Shown: positions 17,106-26,515 of the stretch, piece after piece
Layout of the letters: each line of letters begins with the position of its first letter
Numbering within the stretch: position 1 is the stretch's first letter
Assembly: GCF_004346195.1 (NCBI RefSeq)
Contig: NZ_SMAK01000001.1
Location: 1-64,000, forward strand
Reading direction: 5' to 3'
Origin: Tepidamorphus gemmatus
GTDB taxonomy: Bacteria > Pseudomonadota > Alphaproteobacteria > Rhizobiales > Tepidamorphaceae
Length of the DNA: 64,000 nt
Made by a program: the position numbers and the translations under genes
The notes under the pieces: generated by a model
What the model saw: the letters and a program-made list of their open reading frames with translations, nothing else
Told to the model about the DNA's origin: nothing
Database searches by the model: none

Positions 17106-17459
17106 TCAGGGCAAGCGGATCACGTAAACCTTGCGTGTGGTTTCCACCACTTCCCATGTGCCCACGAAGCCGGGACGGATGACCAGGTGGTCGCCCGGTC
17201 CGAAGGTCTGCGGCGCGCCGCCGTCGGCCTGGACGACGGAGCGACCTGACAGGATCGAGCAGAACTCCCACTCCTCGTAAGCGATCCGCCATTTGCCCGG
17301 CGTCGCCTCCCAGAGGCCGCTGAAGACCTTGCCGTCCGGCGTTTCCTCGAGGTTCCAGGTGGTGAAGCGCGGCGATCCGGACAGCACCCGTTCGGGTGGC
17401 GGTGCACCGTGGTCCGGCGTCACGGCGGCAAGGTCGAAGCGCAAGAGGTGTTCGATCAT
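17106..17459 (-). CDS. Cupin domain protein (cupin_3, DUF861-like)
   Basis: 117 aa, a single beta-barrel. GLWEATPGKWRIAYEEWEFCSILSGRSVVQADGG, read in parts, and FGPGDHLVIRPGFVGTWEV are the two cupin motifs of the EutQ/(S)-ureidoglycine aminohydrolase-like cupin_3 group; the first motif has Tyr/Glu rather than the paired His of metal dioxygenases, as usual in this group. No neighbour suggests a substrate. It reads away from the hydrolase gene, with 172 bases of shared upstream region. Confidence 0.8.
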   Translation of the reverse strand: MIEHLLRFDLAAVTPDHGAPPPERVLSGSPRFTTWNLEETPDGKVFSGLWEATPGKWRIAYEEWEFCSILSGRSVVQADGGAPQTFGPGDHLVIRPGFVGTWEVVETTRKVYVIRLP

Positions 17460-17631
17460 CGGTCCGGTCCTCGGCGGAGTGGCGGGCCATGATATGCCGC
17501 GCAGCGAGGTCCGTCGCCCTCTGCCTGCGCTGCGACGGGGCGATCAGGATTCCTGCCGGCTTCCGTCCGGACGCCGGATCGGCTAGGCATGGCCGGGAAC
17601 CGCTGTTGCGATCCTTCGGTCGGGAGATCCC

Positions 17632-18294
17632 ATGACAGGCGACACAACCTCGACGCTGCGGGCAGCCATCGTGCCGGTGACGCCGTTCCAGCAGAACTGC
17701 ACGCTGCTGTTCGACGAGGCCAGCAGGCGTGGTGTCGTTGTCGATCCGGGCGGCGATCTCGACCGGATCGACGAGGCGATCGCCAAACTTGGCCTAACCA
17801 TCGAGGGCATCCTTCTCACCCACGGCCACATCGACCACGCCGCAGGCGCCGACGAACTGCGCGAGCGGCTCGGCGTGACGATCACCGGACCGCACCGGGC
17901 CGACCGAATGTTGCTTGCGAACCTGTCGGCGCAGGGTGCCATGTATGGGATTATCGGTGCCCGCGACGTGGAGCCGGACCGCTGGCTCGAGGAGGGCGAC
18001 ACGGTGACGGTGGCGGGTCGTACCTTGGAGGTGCTGCACTGCCCCGGCCACAGCCCCGGCTCGGTGGTCTACTTTGATCGCGCGGCGCGGTTCGCGCTGG
18101 TCGGCGATGTGCTGTTCCGCGGTTCGGTCGGGCGCACCGATCTGCCCGGCGGCAGCTTCGAGCAGCTCTCCGAGGCGATCCACCGGAAGCTGTTTCCGCT
18201 CGGCGACGACGTCGTGTTCCTGTGCGGGCACGGACCCGGCGGTACGCTGGGCGAGGAGCGCCGCAGCAACCCGTTCGTCGGCATGGGCGCCTGA
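17632..18294 (+). CDS. Metallo-beta-lactamase-fold hydrolase (glyoxalase II-like)
   Basis: 220 aa from ATG 17632 with GGGAG upstream. LTHGHIDHAAG (about residue 61) is the HxHxDH zinc motif; HCPGHSPGSVVYF gives the third His, VGDVLFRGSVGRTDLPGG the bridging Asp, and CGHGPGGTLGEERRSNPF the C-terminal His of the YcbL-type group. These short glyoxalase II relatives hydrolyse thioesters such as S-lactoylglutathione; the exact substrate is unproven. The gene converges with the MaoC gene 18 bases downstream. Confidence 0.88.
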   Translation: MTGDTTSTLRAAIVPVTPFQQNCTLLFDEASRRGVVVDPGGDLDRIDEAIAKLGLTIEGILLTHGHIDHAAGADELRERLGVTITGPHRADRMLLANLSAQGAMYGIIGARDVEPDRWLEEGDTVTVAGRTLEVLHCPGHSPGSVVYFDRAARFALVGDVLFRGSVGRTDLPGGSFEQLSEAIHRKLFPLGDDVVFLCGHGPGGTLGEERRSNPFVGMGA

Positions 18295-18312
18295 GCGGAC
18301 GCCCGTCGCCGC

Positions 18313-18801
18313 TCAGCGCGCGGCGGCGGCCGCTTCTACCGCCGCGCGGGTGTACAGCATGTGCAGGCAGGCGAAGGTGAGGACCGTCTCGCCGCGCTGG
18401 TTCAGCGTTTCGTGGCGCGTGGTGACGACGCCCCTGTCCGGCTTCGACCGCGACGGCGTTACCGCCGCGATCTGAAGCCGCGAGGTCAGGGTGTCGTCGG
18501 GATGGACCGGTTTCACCCAGCGGATCTCGTTCATGCCCGGCGAGCCGATGATGGCGCGAGGCCACAGGCCTAGGTCGAAGAAAAGCCGCATCGACACGCT
18601 CAGCGTGTGAAGGCCGGACGCGATCAGGCCGCCAAAGGCGGAAGCGCGCGCCGCGTCCGGATCGAGGTGGAAGTATTGCGGATCGAACTGGCGGGCGAAC
18701 GCGATGATGTCACCCTCGTTGATTGTCATGGCGCCGGTCTCGAAGCTCATGCCGGGGGCAAGGTCGTCGAGGCAGTAGTCGCCGGCGCGGCTCATGGTCA
18801 T
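18313..18801 (-). CDS. MaoC-like acyl dehydratase
   Basis: 162 aa from ATG 18801 (AGGA five bases before); ATG 18795 is almost equally good. A single hot-dog fold with DPQYFHLDPDAARASAFGGLIASGLHTLSV, read in overlapping parts, carries the hydratase-2 Asp/His dyad. Enzymes of this type hydrate (R)-specific enoyl-CoAs. Unlike the two-domain Mch at 3.5 kb it is a single domain. The old yellow enzyme gene is 60 bases upstream on the same strand, suggesting an operon. Confidence 0.85.
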   Translation of the reverse strand: MTMSRAGDYCLDDLAPGMSFETGAMTINEGDIIAFARQFDPQYFHLDPDAARASAFGGLIASGLHTLSVSMRLFFDLGLWPRAIIGSPGMNEIRWVKPVHPDDTLTSRLQIAAVTPSRSKPDRGVVTTRHETLNQRGETVLTFACLHMLYTRAAVEAAAAAR

Positions 18802-18861
18802 CGCTTTCCTGACGGATGGGGTACGGGACACCCGGGCATCCGGGTGCGTGATGGTGTCCGG

Positions 18862-19977
18862 CTATTCCGCTGCCTCGCGCAGCATCTGCCGGCCCGGCCA
18901 GGCGGCGGCCGACGTCCGGGCATATTGCGTCGGCAGCGCGATGTCGGCTCCGAGCGCTTCGGCGGCGCGCCAACCCCAACGCGGATCAAACAGCATCGCG
19001 CGGCCGATCGCCACCATGTCGGCCTTGCCGTCGGCGAGGATCGTCTCGGCCTGATGCGGATCGACGATCAGGCCGACCGCTCGGGTGGCAATTCCCGTCT
19101 CGGCCTTTACCTTGGCAGCGAACGGCACCTGATATCCGGGCGAGATCGGCACGCGGATCGTGGTGGTGATGCCGCCAGAGGACACACAGACATAATCGAG
19201 TCCGATCGCCTTCAGCCGGCGGACGAGCGCCACTGCGTCATCGGGCGTGATGCCCTCCTCGGACCAGTCGCTGCCGGTGATGCGCGCACCCAGCGCGATC
19301 CCCGGCCCTACGGCTTCGCGCACGGCCTCGGCCACCGACAGCGGGAAGGCCATGCGGCGCTCCGCATCGCCGCCCCAGTCGTCGTCTCGCCGGTTGGCGA
19401 TCGGTGACAGGAAGGAGTGCATCAGGTAGCCGTGCGCCATGTGCAGCTCGATCATGTCGAAGCCGATCCGCTCAGCCCGGCGCGCGGCCTTGACGAACGC
19501 CTTGCGGATGCGGGCGATGCCGGCCGCGTCGAGCGGCTCGGGAACGTGCCAGCCCGGACCGATCGGCAGGGGCGAGGCGGCATAGGTCTGCCACGGATCC
19601 TCGCCGGCCGCGAGCGCGTTGCCGCCTTCCCACGGCCGCTGGGAGGAGGCCTTGCGCCCGGCATGGGCGAGCTGGATGCCGAATTTCGTCCCCGGCAGCG
19701 CCACCGAGCGGGCGGCGGCGATCACCCGGCGAAGCGCATATTCGTTCGCGTCGGAATAAAGTCCGACACACCCATGGGTGATGCGTCCGAGACGTTCGAC
19801 CGCCGTTGCCTCGACGACCACCAGGCCCGCGCCCGACATGGCGAGCGTCATCAGGTGCTGCAGGTGCCAGTCATTCACCGAGCCGTCGTCGGCCGAGTAC
19901 TGGCACATCGGCGGAACGACGATGCGGTTCGGCAGCATGACGGGACCGACCTTCAGTTCGCTGAACAGCACGGACAT
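18862..19977 (-). CDS. NADH:flavin oxidoreductase, old yellow enzyme (YqjM/NamA type)
   Basis: 371 aa from ATG 19977 (MSVLFSELKVG). It has the FMN TIM-barrel signatures of the YqjM branch: PPMCQYSA with the redox-tuning Cys, GIQLAHAGRKAS, the proton-relay segment HMAHGYLMHSFLSP and, near the C-terminus, VAIGRAMLFDPRWGW. It reduces activated C=C bonds of enones with NAD(P)H. Physiological substrate unknown. It probably shares a transcript with the MaoC gene downstream. A longer start at 19989 is possible. Confidence 0.9.
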   Translation of the reverse strand: MSVLFSELKVGPVMLPNRIVVPPMCQYSADDGSVNDWHLQHLMTLAMSGAGLVVVEATAVERLGRITHGCVGLYSDANEYALRRVIAAARSVALPGTKFGIQLAHAGRKASSQRPWEGGNALAAGEDPWQTYAASPLPIGPGWHVPEPLDAAGIARIRKAFVKAARRAERIGFDMIELHMAHGYLMHSFLSPIANRRDDDWGGDAERRMAFPLSVAEAVREAVGPGIALGARITGSDWSEEGITPDDAVALVRRLKAIGLDYVCVSSGGITTTIRVPISPGYQVPFAAKVKAETGIATRAVGLIVDPHQAETILADGKADMVAIGRAMLFDPRWGWRAAEALGADIALPTQYARTSAAAWPGRQMLREAAE

Positions 19978-20030
19978 CGCGAGCCTCACGGCGGTGGCAG
20001 GATCAGCGGCGATATAGACCGGTTGCCGCG

Positions 20031-22082
20031 TCAGGCCAACCCGCGCTTTTCCAGCAGCGCCTGCGGACTCGGTGCCCGGCCGCGGAAGGCCCGGTAGGCT
20101 TCTGCCGGCTCCTTGCGGAAGCCGGCGGCGTAGACGTGGTCGCGCAGCCGGCGGGCGGTTGCCGGATCGAACACGTCACCCGCCTCCTCGAAGGCGCGGA
20201 AGCCGTCCGCATCGAGCACTTCCGACCACATGTAGCTGTAGTAGCCGGCTGCGTAGCCATCGCCGGAGAAGATGTGGGCAAAGTGCGGCGGACGGTGGCG
20301 CATCACGATCGCCTTCGGCATGCCGATGCGTGCGAGGCTCTCCGTCTCGAACCGGCCGATATCCAGTCCGGAAACCTCGCCGAGCAGGTGGAGCTCCATG
20401 TCGACGAGCGCCGAGGCGACATACTCCACCGTCGCGAAGCCCTGGTTGAAGGTGCGGGCGGCCTTGAGTCGCTCCAGCATCTGAGCCGGCATCGGCTCGC
20501 CCGACCGGTAGTGAACGGCGAAGCGTTCGAGAATCTCCGGTCGTTCGAGCCAGTGTTCGTAGAGCTGCGAGGGGAATTCGACGAAATCGCGTGAGACATT
20601 GGTTCCGGCGAGCAGCGGATAGGTGACATCCGACATCAAGCCGTGCAGCGCGTGGCCGAACTCGTGGAACAGGGTGCGGGCGTCGTCGAAGGAGAGCAGC
20701 GTCGGCTGTCCATCGCCGGCCTTGGCGAAGTTCATCACGTTTACGATGATCGGCCGGATGTCTCCGGCAAGCTTCTCCTGACCGCGGAACCCGCTCATCC
20801 AGGCACCGCTGCGCTTCGAGGGTCTGGCGAAATAGTCGCCGAGAAAGAGGCCGACATGGCCCCCGTCGGCGTCACGTACCTCCCAGACGCGCACATCCGG
20901 GTGGTAGCGGGGCAGGTCGGGCCGTTCCGTGAAGCTGAGGCCGAACAGCCGGTTCGCGGTATGGAAGGCCGCCTCGATGACCTTGTCGAGCTGCAGGTAG
21001 GGCTTCAGCCGGCCCTCGTCGAGATCGAACTCGGCGGCGCGCAGCTTCTCGGCGTAGTAGCGCCAGTCCCAGGCAGCGATCTCGAAATTGCCGCCCTCGG
21101 CGGTGGCAAGGGCCTGAAGCCGTGCCTGCTCGGCCTCTGCCCGCGCGCGAGCTGGCGTCCATACCGTGCGCAACAGGTCGAGCGCCGCCTCCGGCGTGCC
21201 GGCCATGGAGTCCGCCAGCCTGAAATGGGCGAAGCTGTTGTAGCCGAGCAGCTTCGCCCGCTCCGCCCGCAACGCCACCATCTCGGCGATGATGGCGCGA
21301 TTGTCGGTTTCGCCGCCGCTCTCGCCGCGCCCGGTCCAGGCGCGGAACGCCTGCTCGCGCAGGTCGCGCCGCGCCGAATACTGCAGGAACGGCTCGATAC
21401 TCGAGCGCGACAGGGTGATGACGTAGCGGCCGGGATGTCCGCGTTCTCCGGCTGCCTGGGCGGCGGCCGAGCGCAGTTCGTCGGGCAGACCGGCGAGATC
21501 GGCCTCGTCCAGCACCATTTCCCACGACTTCTCATCGGCCAGCACATTCTGAGCGAACTGCGTACCGAGGCTTGCCAGCCGTTCGGCAATCTTGCGGAGG
21601 CGCGCCTTGCTGGCCTCCGGCAGTGCGGCGCCGTTGCGGGTGAAGGCGAGGTGATACCGCTCCAGCACGCGCCGCGCCTCGGCATCGAGATCGAGCGAGC
21701 CGGCATCCGCCGCGAGCCTGTCGATCCGCCGGAACAGATCCTCGTTCAGGAACATGGCGGTGCGATGGCGCGCCATCAGCGGCGCGAGCTCGCGCTCCAC
21801 CGCCTGGAGTTCGTCGTTGGTGTCGGCGCCAGCGAGGTTGTAGAAGACGGCGGCCGCCTGGCGAAGGGCGCGGCCGCTCAGTTCGAGCGCAGCGATAGTG
21901 TTGGCGAAGGTCGGTGGCTCGGGATTGCCCGCAATCGCCGCGATCTCGGCGTCGTGTGCGGCGAGAGCGGCCTTCAGCGCCGGGGCGAAATGTGCCGTCC
22001 GGATCCGGTCGAAGGGCGGCATGCCGAATGGCGTGTCCCAGGTCTCAAGCAGGGGATTCGTGGCGATGTCGTGGCTGGTCAA
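20031..22082 (-). CDS. M3 family oligopeptidase (peptidyl-dipeptidase Dcp-like)
   Basis: 683 aa from TTG 22082, chosen because GGAG lies seven bases upstream and family members begin about ten residues before NPLLETWDTPFG; ATG 22124 and 22166 lack a Shine-Dalgarno. The zinc site FHEFGHALHGL (HExxH) is near residue 470, followed by the third Glu ligand and the GDGYAAGYYSYMWSEV substrate loop near residue 610. Length 680 is typical of Dcp. It cleaves dipeptides from the C-terminus of oligopeptides, most likely in the cytoplasm since no signal peptide is visible. Confidence 0.9.
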   Translation of the reverse strand: MTSHDIATNPLLETWDTPFGMPPFDRIRTAHFAPALKAALAAHDAEIAAIAGNPEPPTFANTIAALELSGRALRQAAAVFYNLAGADTNDELQAVERELAPLMARHRTAMFLNEDLFRRIDRLAADAGSLDLDAEARRVLERYHLAFTRNGAALPEASKARLRKIAERLASLGTQFAQNVLADEKSWEMVLDEADLAGLPDELRSAAAQAAGERGHPGRYVITLSRSSIEPFLQYSARRDLREQAFRAWTGRGESGGETDNRAIIAEMVALRAERAKLLGYNSFAHFRLADSMAGTPEAALDLLRTVWTPARARAEAEQARLQALATAEGGNFEIAAWDWRYYAEKLRAAEFDLDEGRLKPYLQLDKVIEAAFHTANRLFGLSFTERPDLPRYHPDVRVWEVRDADGGHVGLFLGDYFARPSKRSGAWMSGFRGQEKLAGDIRPIIVNVMNFAKAGDGQPTLLSFDDARTLFHEFGHALHGLMSDVTYPLLAGTNVSRDFVEFPSQLYEHWLERPEILERFAVHYRSGEPMPAQMLERLKAARTFNQGFATVEYVASALVDMELHLLGEVSGLDIGRFETESLARIGMPKAIVMRHRPPHFAHIFSGDGYAAGYYSYMWSEVLDADGFRAFEEAGDVFDPATARRLRDHVYAAGFRKEPAEAYRAFRGRAPSPQALLEKRGLA

Positions 22083-22257
22083 GGCGGTGCTCCAGTCGGG
22101 CTCTGATCGGTTGGCTGTCTCCATATAGGCGCGAACGGTGAGAGTCCCGAGCGGCGCGGCATTCAAACGCGCGTTGCAGAACGGCTTGCCTCAGCGCGGC
22201 GCTCGGCTATGAATGCCGGCCATCCGCGACAGGTCGGGCAAGACAGGGGAGACGTTC

Positions 22258-24369
22258 ATGAGTTCCGTCGTCGACGTGCGCAGGGACGGCGACATCGCCG
22301 TCGTAACCATCGACAATCCGCCGGTGAATGCGCTCGGCCATGCGGTCCGCAGCGGTCTTCATGCGGCGATGCGGGAGCTGCGCGACGACGCCTCGGTCAA
22401 GGCCGTGGTGCTCGCCGGCGCGGGGCGCACCTTCCCCGCCGGGGCCGACATCACCGAGTTCGGCAACCCGCTGCAGCCGCCGGGTCTCGGCGAGGTGATC
22501 GAACAGATCGAGGCAATGCCGAAGCCGGTGATCGCCGCCCTGCACGGGACGCCGCTCGGCGGCGGCTTCGAGCTGGCGCTTGGCTGTCATTGGCGCGTCG
22601 CGGCGAAGGGCACCCGGCCGGGGCTGCCGGAGGTCAAGCTCGGCATTCTGCCCGGAGCGGGCGGAACCCAGCGCTTGCCGCGCCTGATCGGCCCGGTGGA
22701 GGCGCTGCCGATCATCGTCGGTGGCGAGCCGATCCCGGCCGAACGGGCCTTGCAGCTCGGAGCGATCGACGAGATCGCCGAGGGAGACGTGATCGAGGCA
22801 GCGATCGCCTTCGCGCGCAGGGTCCTTGCGGAGAAGCGACCGATCGTGCGCGTCAGCGAGCGCGAGGACAAGATCGCCGCGGCGCGCGCCGACCGGTCCG
22901 CCTTCGAGGCGGCTGCGGCGGAGGCCACCGCGCGGACCAGGGGGCTCGAGGCGCCGGTTGCCTGCGCAAAGGCGGTCGGATTCGCCATCGACCTGCCGTT
23001 TGCGGAAGGGCTGAAGCGGGAGCACGCGCTCTTCCTCGACCTCGTCAAGAGCGACCAGTCGAAGGCGCAGCGCCATCTGTTCTTCGCCGAGCGCGAGGCG
23101 GCCAAGGTTGCCGACATGCCGAAGGACACGAAGCCGCGGCCGGTTGTGCGCGCCGCCGTGATCGGCGCCGGCACGATGGGCGGCGGCATCTCGATGTGCT
23201 TCGCCAATGCCGGCATTCCGGTGACGATCGTCGACGCCACCGAGGAGGCTCTCCAGCGCGGCCTCGGCACCATCGAGAAGAACTACGGAATCTCGGTGTC
23301 GCGCGGCCGCATGAGCGCTGACGACCTGACGGCGCGCATGGGGCTGATCTCCGGCACCACCGACATGACCGCCGTCGCCGACGCCGATATCATCATCGAG
23401 GCGGTGTTCGAGGAGATGGAGGTCAAGCGCGACATCTTCGGCAGGCTCGACAGGATCGCCAAGCCCTCGGCGGTGCTGGCCACCAACACGTCCTATCTCG
23501 ACGTCAACGAGATCGCGCGGGCCACGGGCCGGCCGGGCTCGGTGCTGGGCATGCACTTCTTCAGCCCGGCCAATGTCATGAAGCTGCTCGAGATCGTTCG
23601 CGGCAAGGCGACCGAGCCCGAGGTCCTGGCGACCGCGATCGACGTCGCGCGCAAGCTGAAGAAGGTTCCGGTGGTCGTCGGGGTCTGCTTCGGCTTCGTC
23701 GGCAACCGGATGCTGCGGGCGCGGTCGCTGGAGTCCGAGCGCTTACTGCTCGAAGGGGCAAGCCCGGCCCAGGTCGACAGGGCGCTGACCGATTTCGGCT
23801 TCCCGATGGGTCCCTTCGCGATGATCGACCTCGCCGGCCTCGACATCGGCTGGCGCATCCGAAAGGCGATGGGGCCGACTGCTGACGGCGGTCCGGCCCC
23901 GATCGCCGATCAGCTGTGCGAGATGGGCCGCTTCGGCCAGAAGACCGGCCGCGGCTTCTACATCTACGAGAAGGGCGCGCGTGGCGGGACGCCGGATCCT
24001 GAGGTTGCTGCGCTGATCGAGAGGACGGCGGCCGACATGGGCATCGTCCGGCGCGAGATCAGCGACGAGGAGATCGTCGAGCGGCTGATATACCCCATGA
24101 TCAGCGAGGGTGCGAAGATCCTCGACGAGGGGATCGCCCAGCGGCCGGGCGACATCGACATCGTCTGGGTCAATGGCTACGGCTTCCCGGTGCGGCTCGG
24201 GGGACCGATGCACTGGGCGGACACGGTCGGTCTGGCGCATATCCGCGACCGGCTGCGGCACTGGGCGCAGTTCAATCCTGCGCTTCAGCCGGCGCCGCTG
24301 CTCGAGCGCCTCGCGGATGAAGGCCGCGGCTTTGCCTCGCTGCGCACGGGCAGGGACAAGGCAGCCTGA
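22258..24369 (+). CDS. Bifunctional enoyl-CoA hydratase / 3-hydroxyacyl-CoA dehydrogenase
   Basis: 703 aa from ATG 22258 with GGGGAG upstream. Residues about 1-190 are a crotonase domain with the oxyanion-hole segment FPAGADITEF and both catalytic Glu residues (GGGFELALG, LPEVKLGILPGAGGTQRL). Residues from about 298 are the NAD-binding dehydrogenase (AVIGAGTMGGGISM), with catalytic His in GMHFFSPANVMKLLE, then two C-terminal helical domains. It performs two beta-oxidation steps. No thiolase gene is beside it, which fits the FadJ/short FadB-like class. It diverges from the M3 peptidase; the gap has a CAAAC-N4-GTTGC sequence at 22164-22177. Confidence 0.93.
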   Translation: MSSVVDVRRDGDIAVVTIDNPPVNALGHAVRSGLHAAMRELRDDASVKAVVLAGAGRTFPAGADITEFGNPLQPPGLGEVIEQIEAMPKPVIAALHGTPLGGGFELALGCHWRVAAKGTRPGLPEVKLGILPGAGGTQRLPRLIGPVEALPIIVGGEPIPAERALQLGAIDEIAEGDVIEAAIAFARRVLAEKRPIVRVSEREDKIAAARADRSAFEAAAAEATARTRGLEAPVACAKAVGFAIDLPFAEGLKREHALFLDLVKSDQSKAQRHLFFAEREAAKVADMPKDTKPRPVVRAAVIGAGTMGGGISMCFANAGIPVTIVDATEEALQRGLGTIEKNYGISVSRGRMSADDLTARMGLISGTTDMTAVADADIIIEAVFEEMEVKRDIFGRLDRIAKPSAVLATNTSYLDVNEIARATGRPGSVLGMHFFSPANVMKLLEIVRGKATEPEVLATAIDVARKLKKVPVVVGVCFGFVGNRMLRARSLESERLLLEGASPAQVDRALTDFGFPMGPFAMIDLAGLDIGWRIRKAMGPTADGGPAPIADQLCEMGRFGQKTGRGFYIYEKGARGGTPDPEVAALIERTAADMGIVRREISDEEIVERLIYPMISEGAKILDEGIAQRPGDIDIVWVNGYGFPVRLGGPMHWADTVGLAHIRDRLRHWAQFNPALQPAPLLERLADEGRGFASLRTGRDKAA

Positions 24370-24513
24370 GCGGGTCGCAGCTTCGCCATGCAGGCGCGTG
24401 CGACGGGCCGCGCCTGCCGATCGCATCTTGCGGACGGCCGCGAGGCCGATCCGGGATCGGCAGAGGTGCCACTGGCGTCGCCTGTGGCGCAGGCCGGGGG
24501 CTGCTTGCGGGTC

Positions 24514-25220
24514 TCACGGCGTGATCGCGACCTTCAGCACGCCGTCGCGCTGGTTGGCGAACAGGTCGTAGGCGGCCTCGATGTCGTCGAGCCGGAAGCG
24601 ATGGGTGAGCAGCGGCCGGGTGTCGAGGCGGCCCGAGGCGATCACCTCCATCAGCCGACGCATCCGCTCCTTGCCGCCCGGGCAGGGCGTGGTGACGATG
24701 GTATGGTCGCCGAGCACTGCGAGGAACGGCCCGAGCGGGATCTTGAGATCGCCGGAATAGATGCCGAGCGAAGACAGCGTTCCGCCCGGCCGCAGCACTC
24801 TCAGCGCCGCCTCGGAGGTCTCCTGCCGGCCGAGCGCCTCGATCGCCACGTCGACGCCTCGGCCGTCGGTCAGCCGCATGATCTCGTCGACGGGATCGAC
24901 CCTGGTGAAGTCGAGGACGTGATCGGCTCCCATCCGGCGGGCGATCTCCATGCGGCCCGCGACGGCATCGACGCCGATGATCATCGTCGCACCCATCAAC
25001 CGTGCGCCCGCGGTCGCGCACAGACCGATCGGCCCCTGCGCGAACACCGCCACCGTGTCGCCGATCTTGACGCGGCCGCTCTCGGCGCCCGCAAATCCGG
25101 TCGACATGATGTCCGGGCACATCGGCACCTGTTCGTGACCGATCGTCAGGCCCCTTGCGACGGGGTACTCGCCCTTGAGGATATGAACATCGGTTCCGCA
25201 GATGGTCGTGGTGGTGATGC
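24514..25220 (-). pseudogene. Decayed zinc-dependent alcohol dehydrogenase, N-terminally truncated and internally deleted
   Basis: The minus-strand frame reads ITTTTICGTDVHILKG, EYPVARGLTIGHE and then jumps to QVPMCPDIMSTGFAGAE, followed by an intact coenzyme domain (VFAQGPIGLCATAGARL, VDVAIEALGRQE, LDDIEAAYDLFANQRDGVLKV). In normal family members of about 350 aa some 85-95 residues separate GHE from the CPDIMSTG segment, including the structural zinc Cys lobe; these are absent, in frame, at about position 25131. The first 30 or so residues are also missing and unrelated sequence replaces them. The remaining frame is open (start as far as 25344), but a folded, active enzyme is unlikely. Confidence 0.7.
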
Positions 25221-25396
25221 TGGCTGGCGGCGCGGTCAACGGCAAGCGCGTGCACGGTGACTGGCCGGGACTTGCGCCGGCGCGCCTGTACGAGGGCAGC
25301 GACCTCAGGGCGACGACTGATCTGCGCGCCGTGTTCAAGGGCATCTTGGAGGATCATATCGGTGTGCCGAGGCGCCTGCTCGACATGACGGTCCGG

Positions 25397-26260
25397 TCAT
25401 TCGCCGGCAGGCGCCGCGCTGCGGCAGGGAGCAATGGTCAGGCCCGGCGGCAGCCGAGTATCGGCATCACCGCAGGCGGTCGACAGACGGCTCTGGCGCA
25501 ATCCCTTCGTCCCCGTCAGATCGGCACCGGAAAGGTTGGTGCGCTGCAGCGTCGTCTGGTCGAGATTGGCGCCGGCGAGGTCGGCGCCGGTCAGATTGGC
25601 GTGCGACAAGCGCGCGCCTCTGAGGTCGGCGTCAACGAACCGTGCGCCCTGGGCCTGTATCCTGTCGAGATCGGCCTGCGGCAATCGCGCACCGGTGAAG
25701 TCGGCGCCCGCTGCACGGGCGCGTTCGAGCCTCGCGCCGTCGAGCTTGGCGTTCCGGAAGACCGCGCCGGTCAGCACGCTGCGCTTGAGACCGGTATTGC
25801 GCAGGTCCGCGTCGCTGAAATCGGCGCCGGACAGATCGGCGCGGTCGAGGTCGGCATTGCGGATGTCGGCGTCGCGAAACACGGCGCCGGTGGCCCGACC
25901 CTTCTCGAGATCGGAGGCGAGCATCAGCGCGCCGGTGAAGTTCGCCCCGGCGACGTCGGCCTCCTCCATCTCGGCCCGCTGCAGATCGGCCTTGGCGAAA
26001 TCCGCGTCGGGGAGACGCGCATACTTCAGGTCGGCGTCGCGCAGCACGCTGCGGGCGAGGCGGGCCTGCGGCAGATCGAGCTCGCGCAGGCTGGCAAAGC
26101 GCAGGTCGCATTGTTCACAGACACCTTCGACCCTCAGGCGCTCGATCATGGGGCCGGCGTCGGTGCGTTCACCTGTCTGGTCAGCCCAATCCGACCAGTA
26201 GAGCAATCCCCCTGCGATGACCACGAGCAGGAGGAACCCGATCAGGACGATCTTCTTCAT
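25397..26260 (-). CDS. Membrane-anchored pentapeptide-repeat protein
   Basis: 287 aa from ATG 26260 with AGGAT upstream. Residues about 4-22 are a single hydrophobic anchor (VLIGFLLLVVIAGGLLYW), then a VCEQC cysteine pair (about 48-51) and some 35 tandem A(D/N)Lxx units from about 52 to 258 (for example ANLTGADLAGANLDQ), which fold as a right-handed quadrilateral beta-helix. The C-terminal tail has two Cys. The anchor with short cytoplasmic end suggests a periplasmic helix. Function unknown. The antisense strand is also open across the whole gene because of the repetitive codons; it is not coding. Confidence 0.85.
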   Translation of the reverse strand: MKKIVLIGFLLLVVIAGGLLYWSDWADQTGERTDAGPMIERLRVEGVCEQCDLRFASLRELDLPQARLARSVLRDADLKYARLPDADFAKADLQRAEMEEADVAGANFTGALMLASDLEKGRATGAVFRDADIRNADLDRADLSGADFSDADLRNTGLKRSVLTGAVFRNAKLDGARLERARAAGADFTGARLPQADLDRIQAQGARFVDADLRGARLSHANLTGADLAGANLDQTTLQRTNLSGADLTGTKGLRQSRLSTACGDADTRLPPGLTIAPCRSAAPAGE

Positions 26261-26515
26261 GTCGCCATCCTGTTGCACGCGCGGCCGGCCGGTGGGCCGG
26301 GCGATGCCGGGATGCCTGCGAGAACATCCCGGCAGCGGACTATGCTGCGCCCGACGCTGCTGCGCCAGTGTCTGCATGGCCGCTGCGGTCATCGGGAGCG
26401 CGCCGGGCGCGGCGCGATATGCGGTGGTCGGCACGGCATGGCCTTGGCGCGGCACATGCACGGCGGGACGTGGCAACGCAAGAGCGTGCCGAACCGGAGC
26501 AAGGTGACCGTCCCG

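Noticed and set aside
20643-22106. 487-codon plus-strand open frame
   Set aside because: Antisense to the M3 peptidase, which has the HExxH site. No domain in the antisense translation.
25202-26515. In-frame upstream extension of the acyltransferase, rich in Gly-Ile-Gly repeats
   Set aside because: It is the complement of the pentapeptide repeats; the periodic look comes from the repeated codons on the other strand. The acyltransferase signature begins just after ATG 26516.
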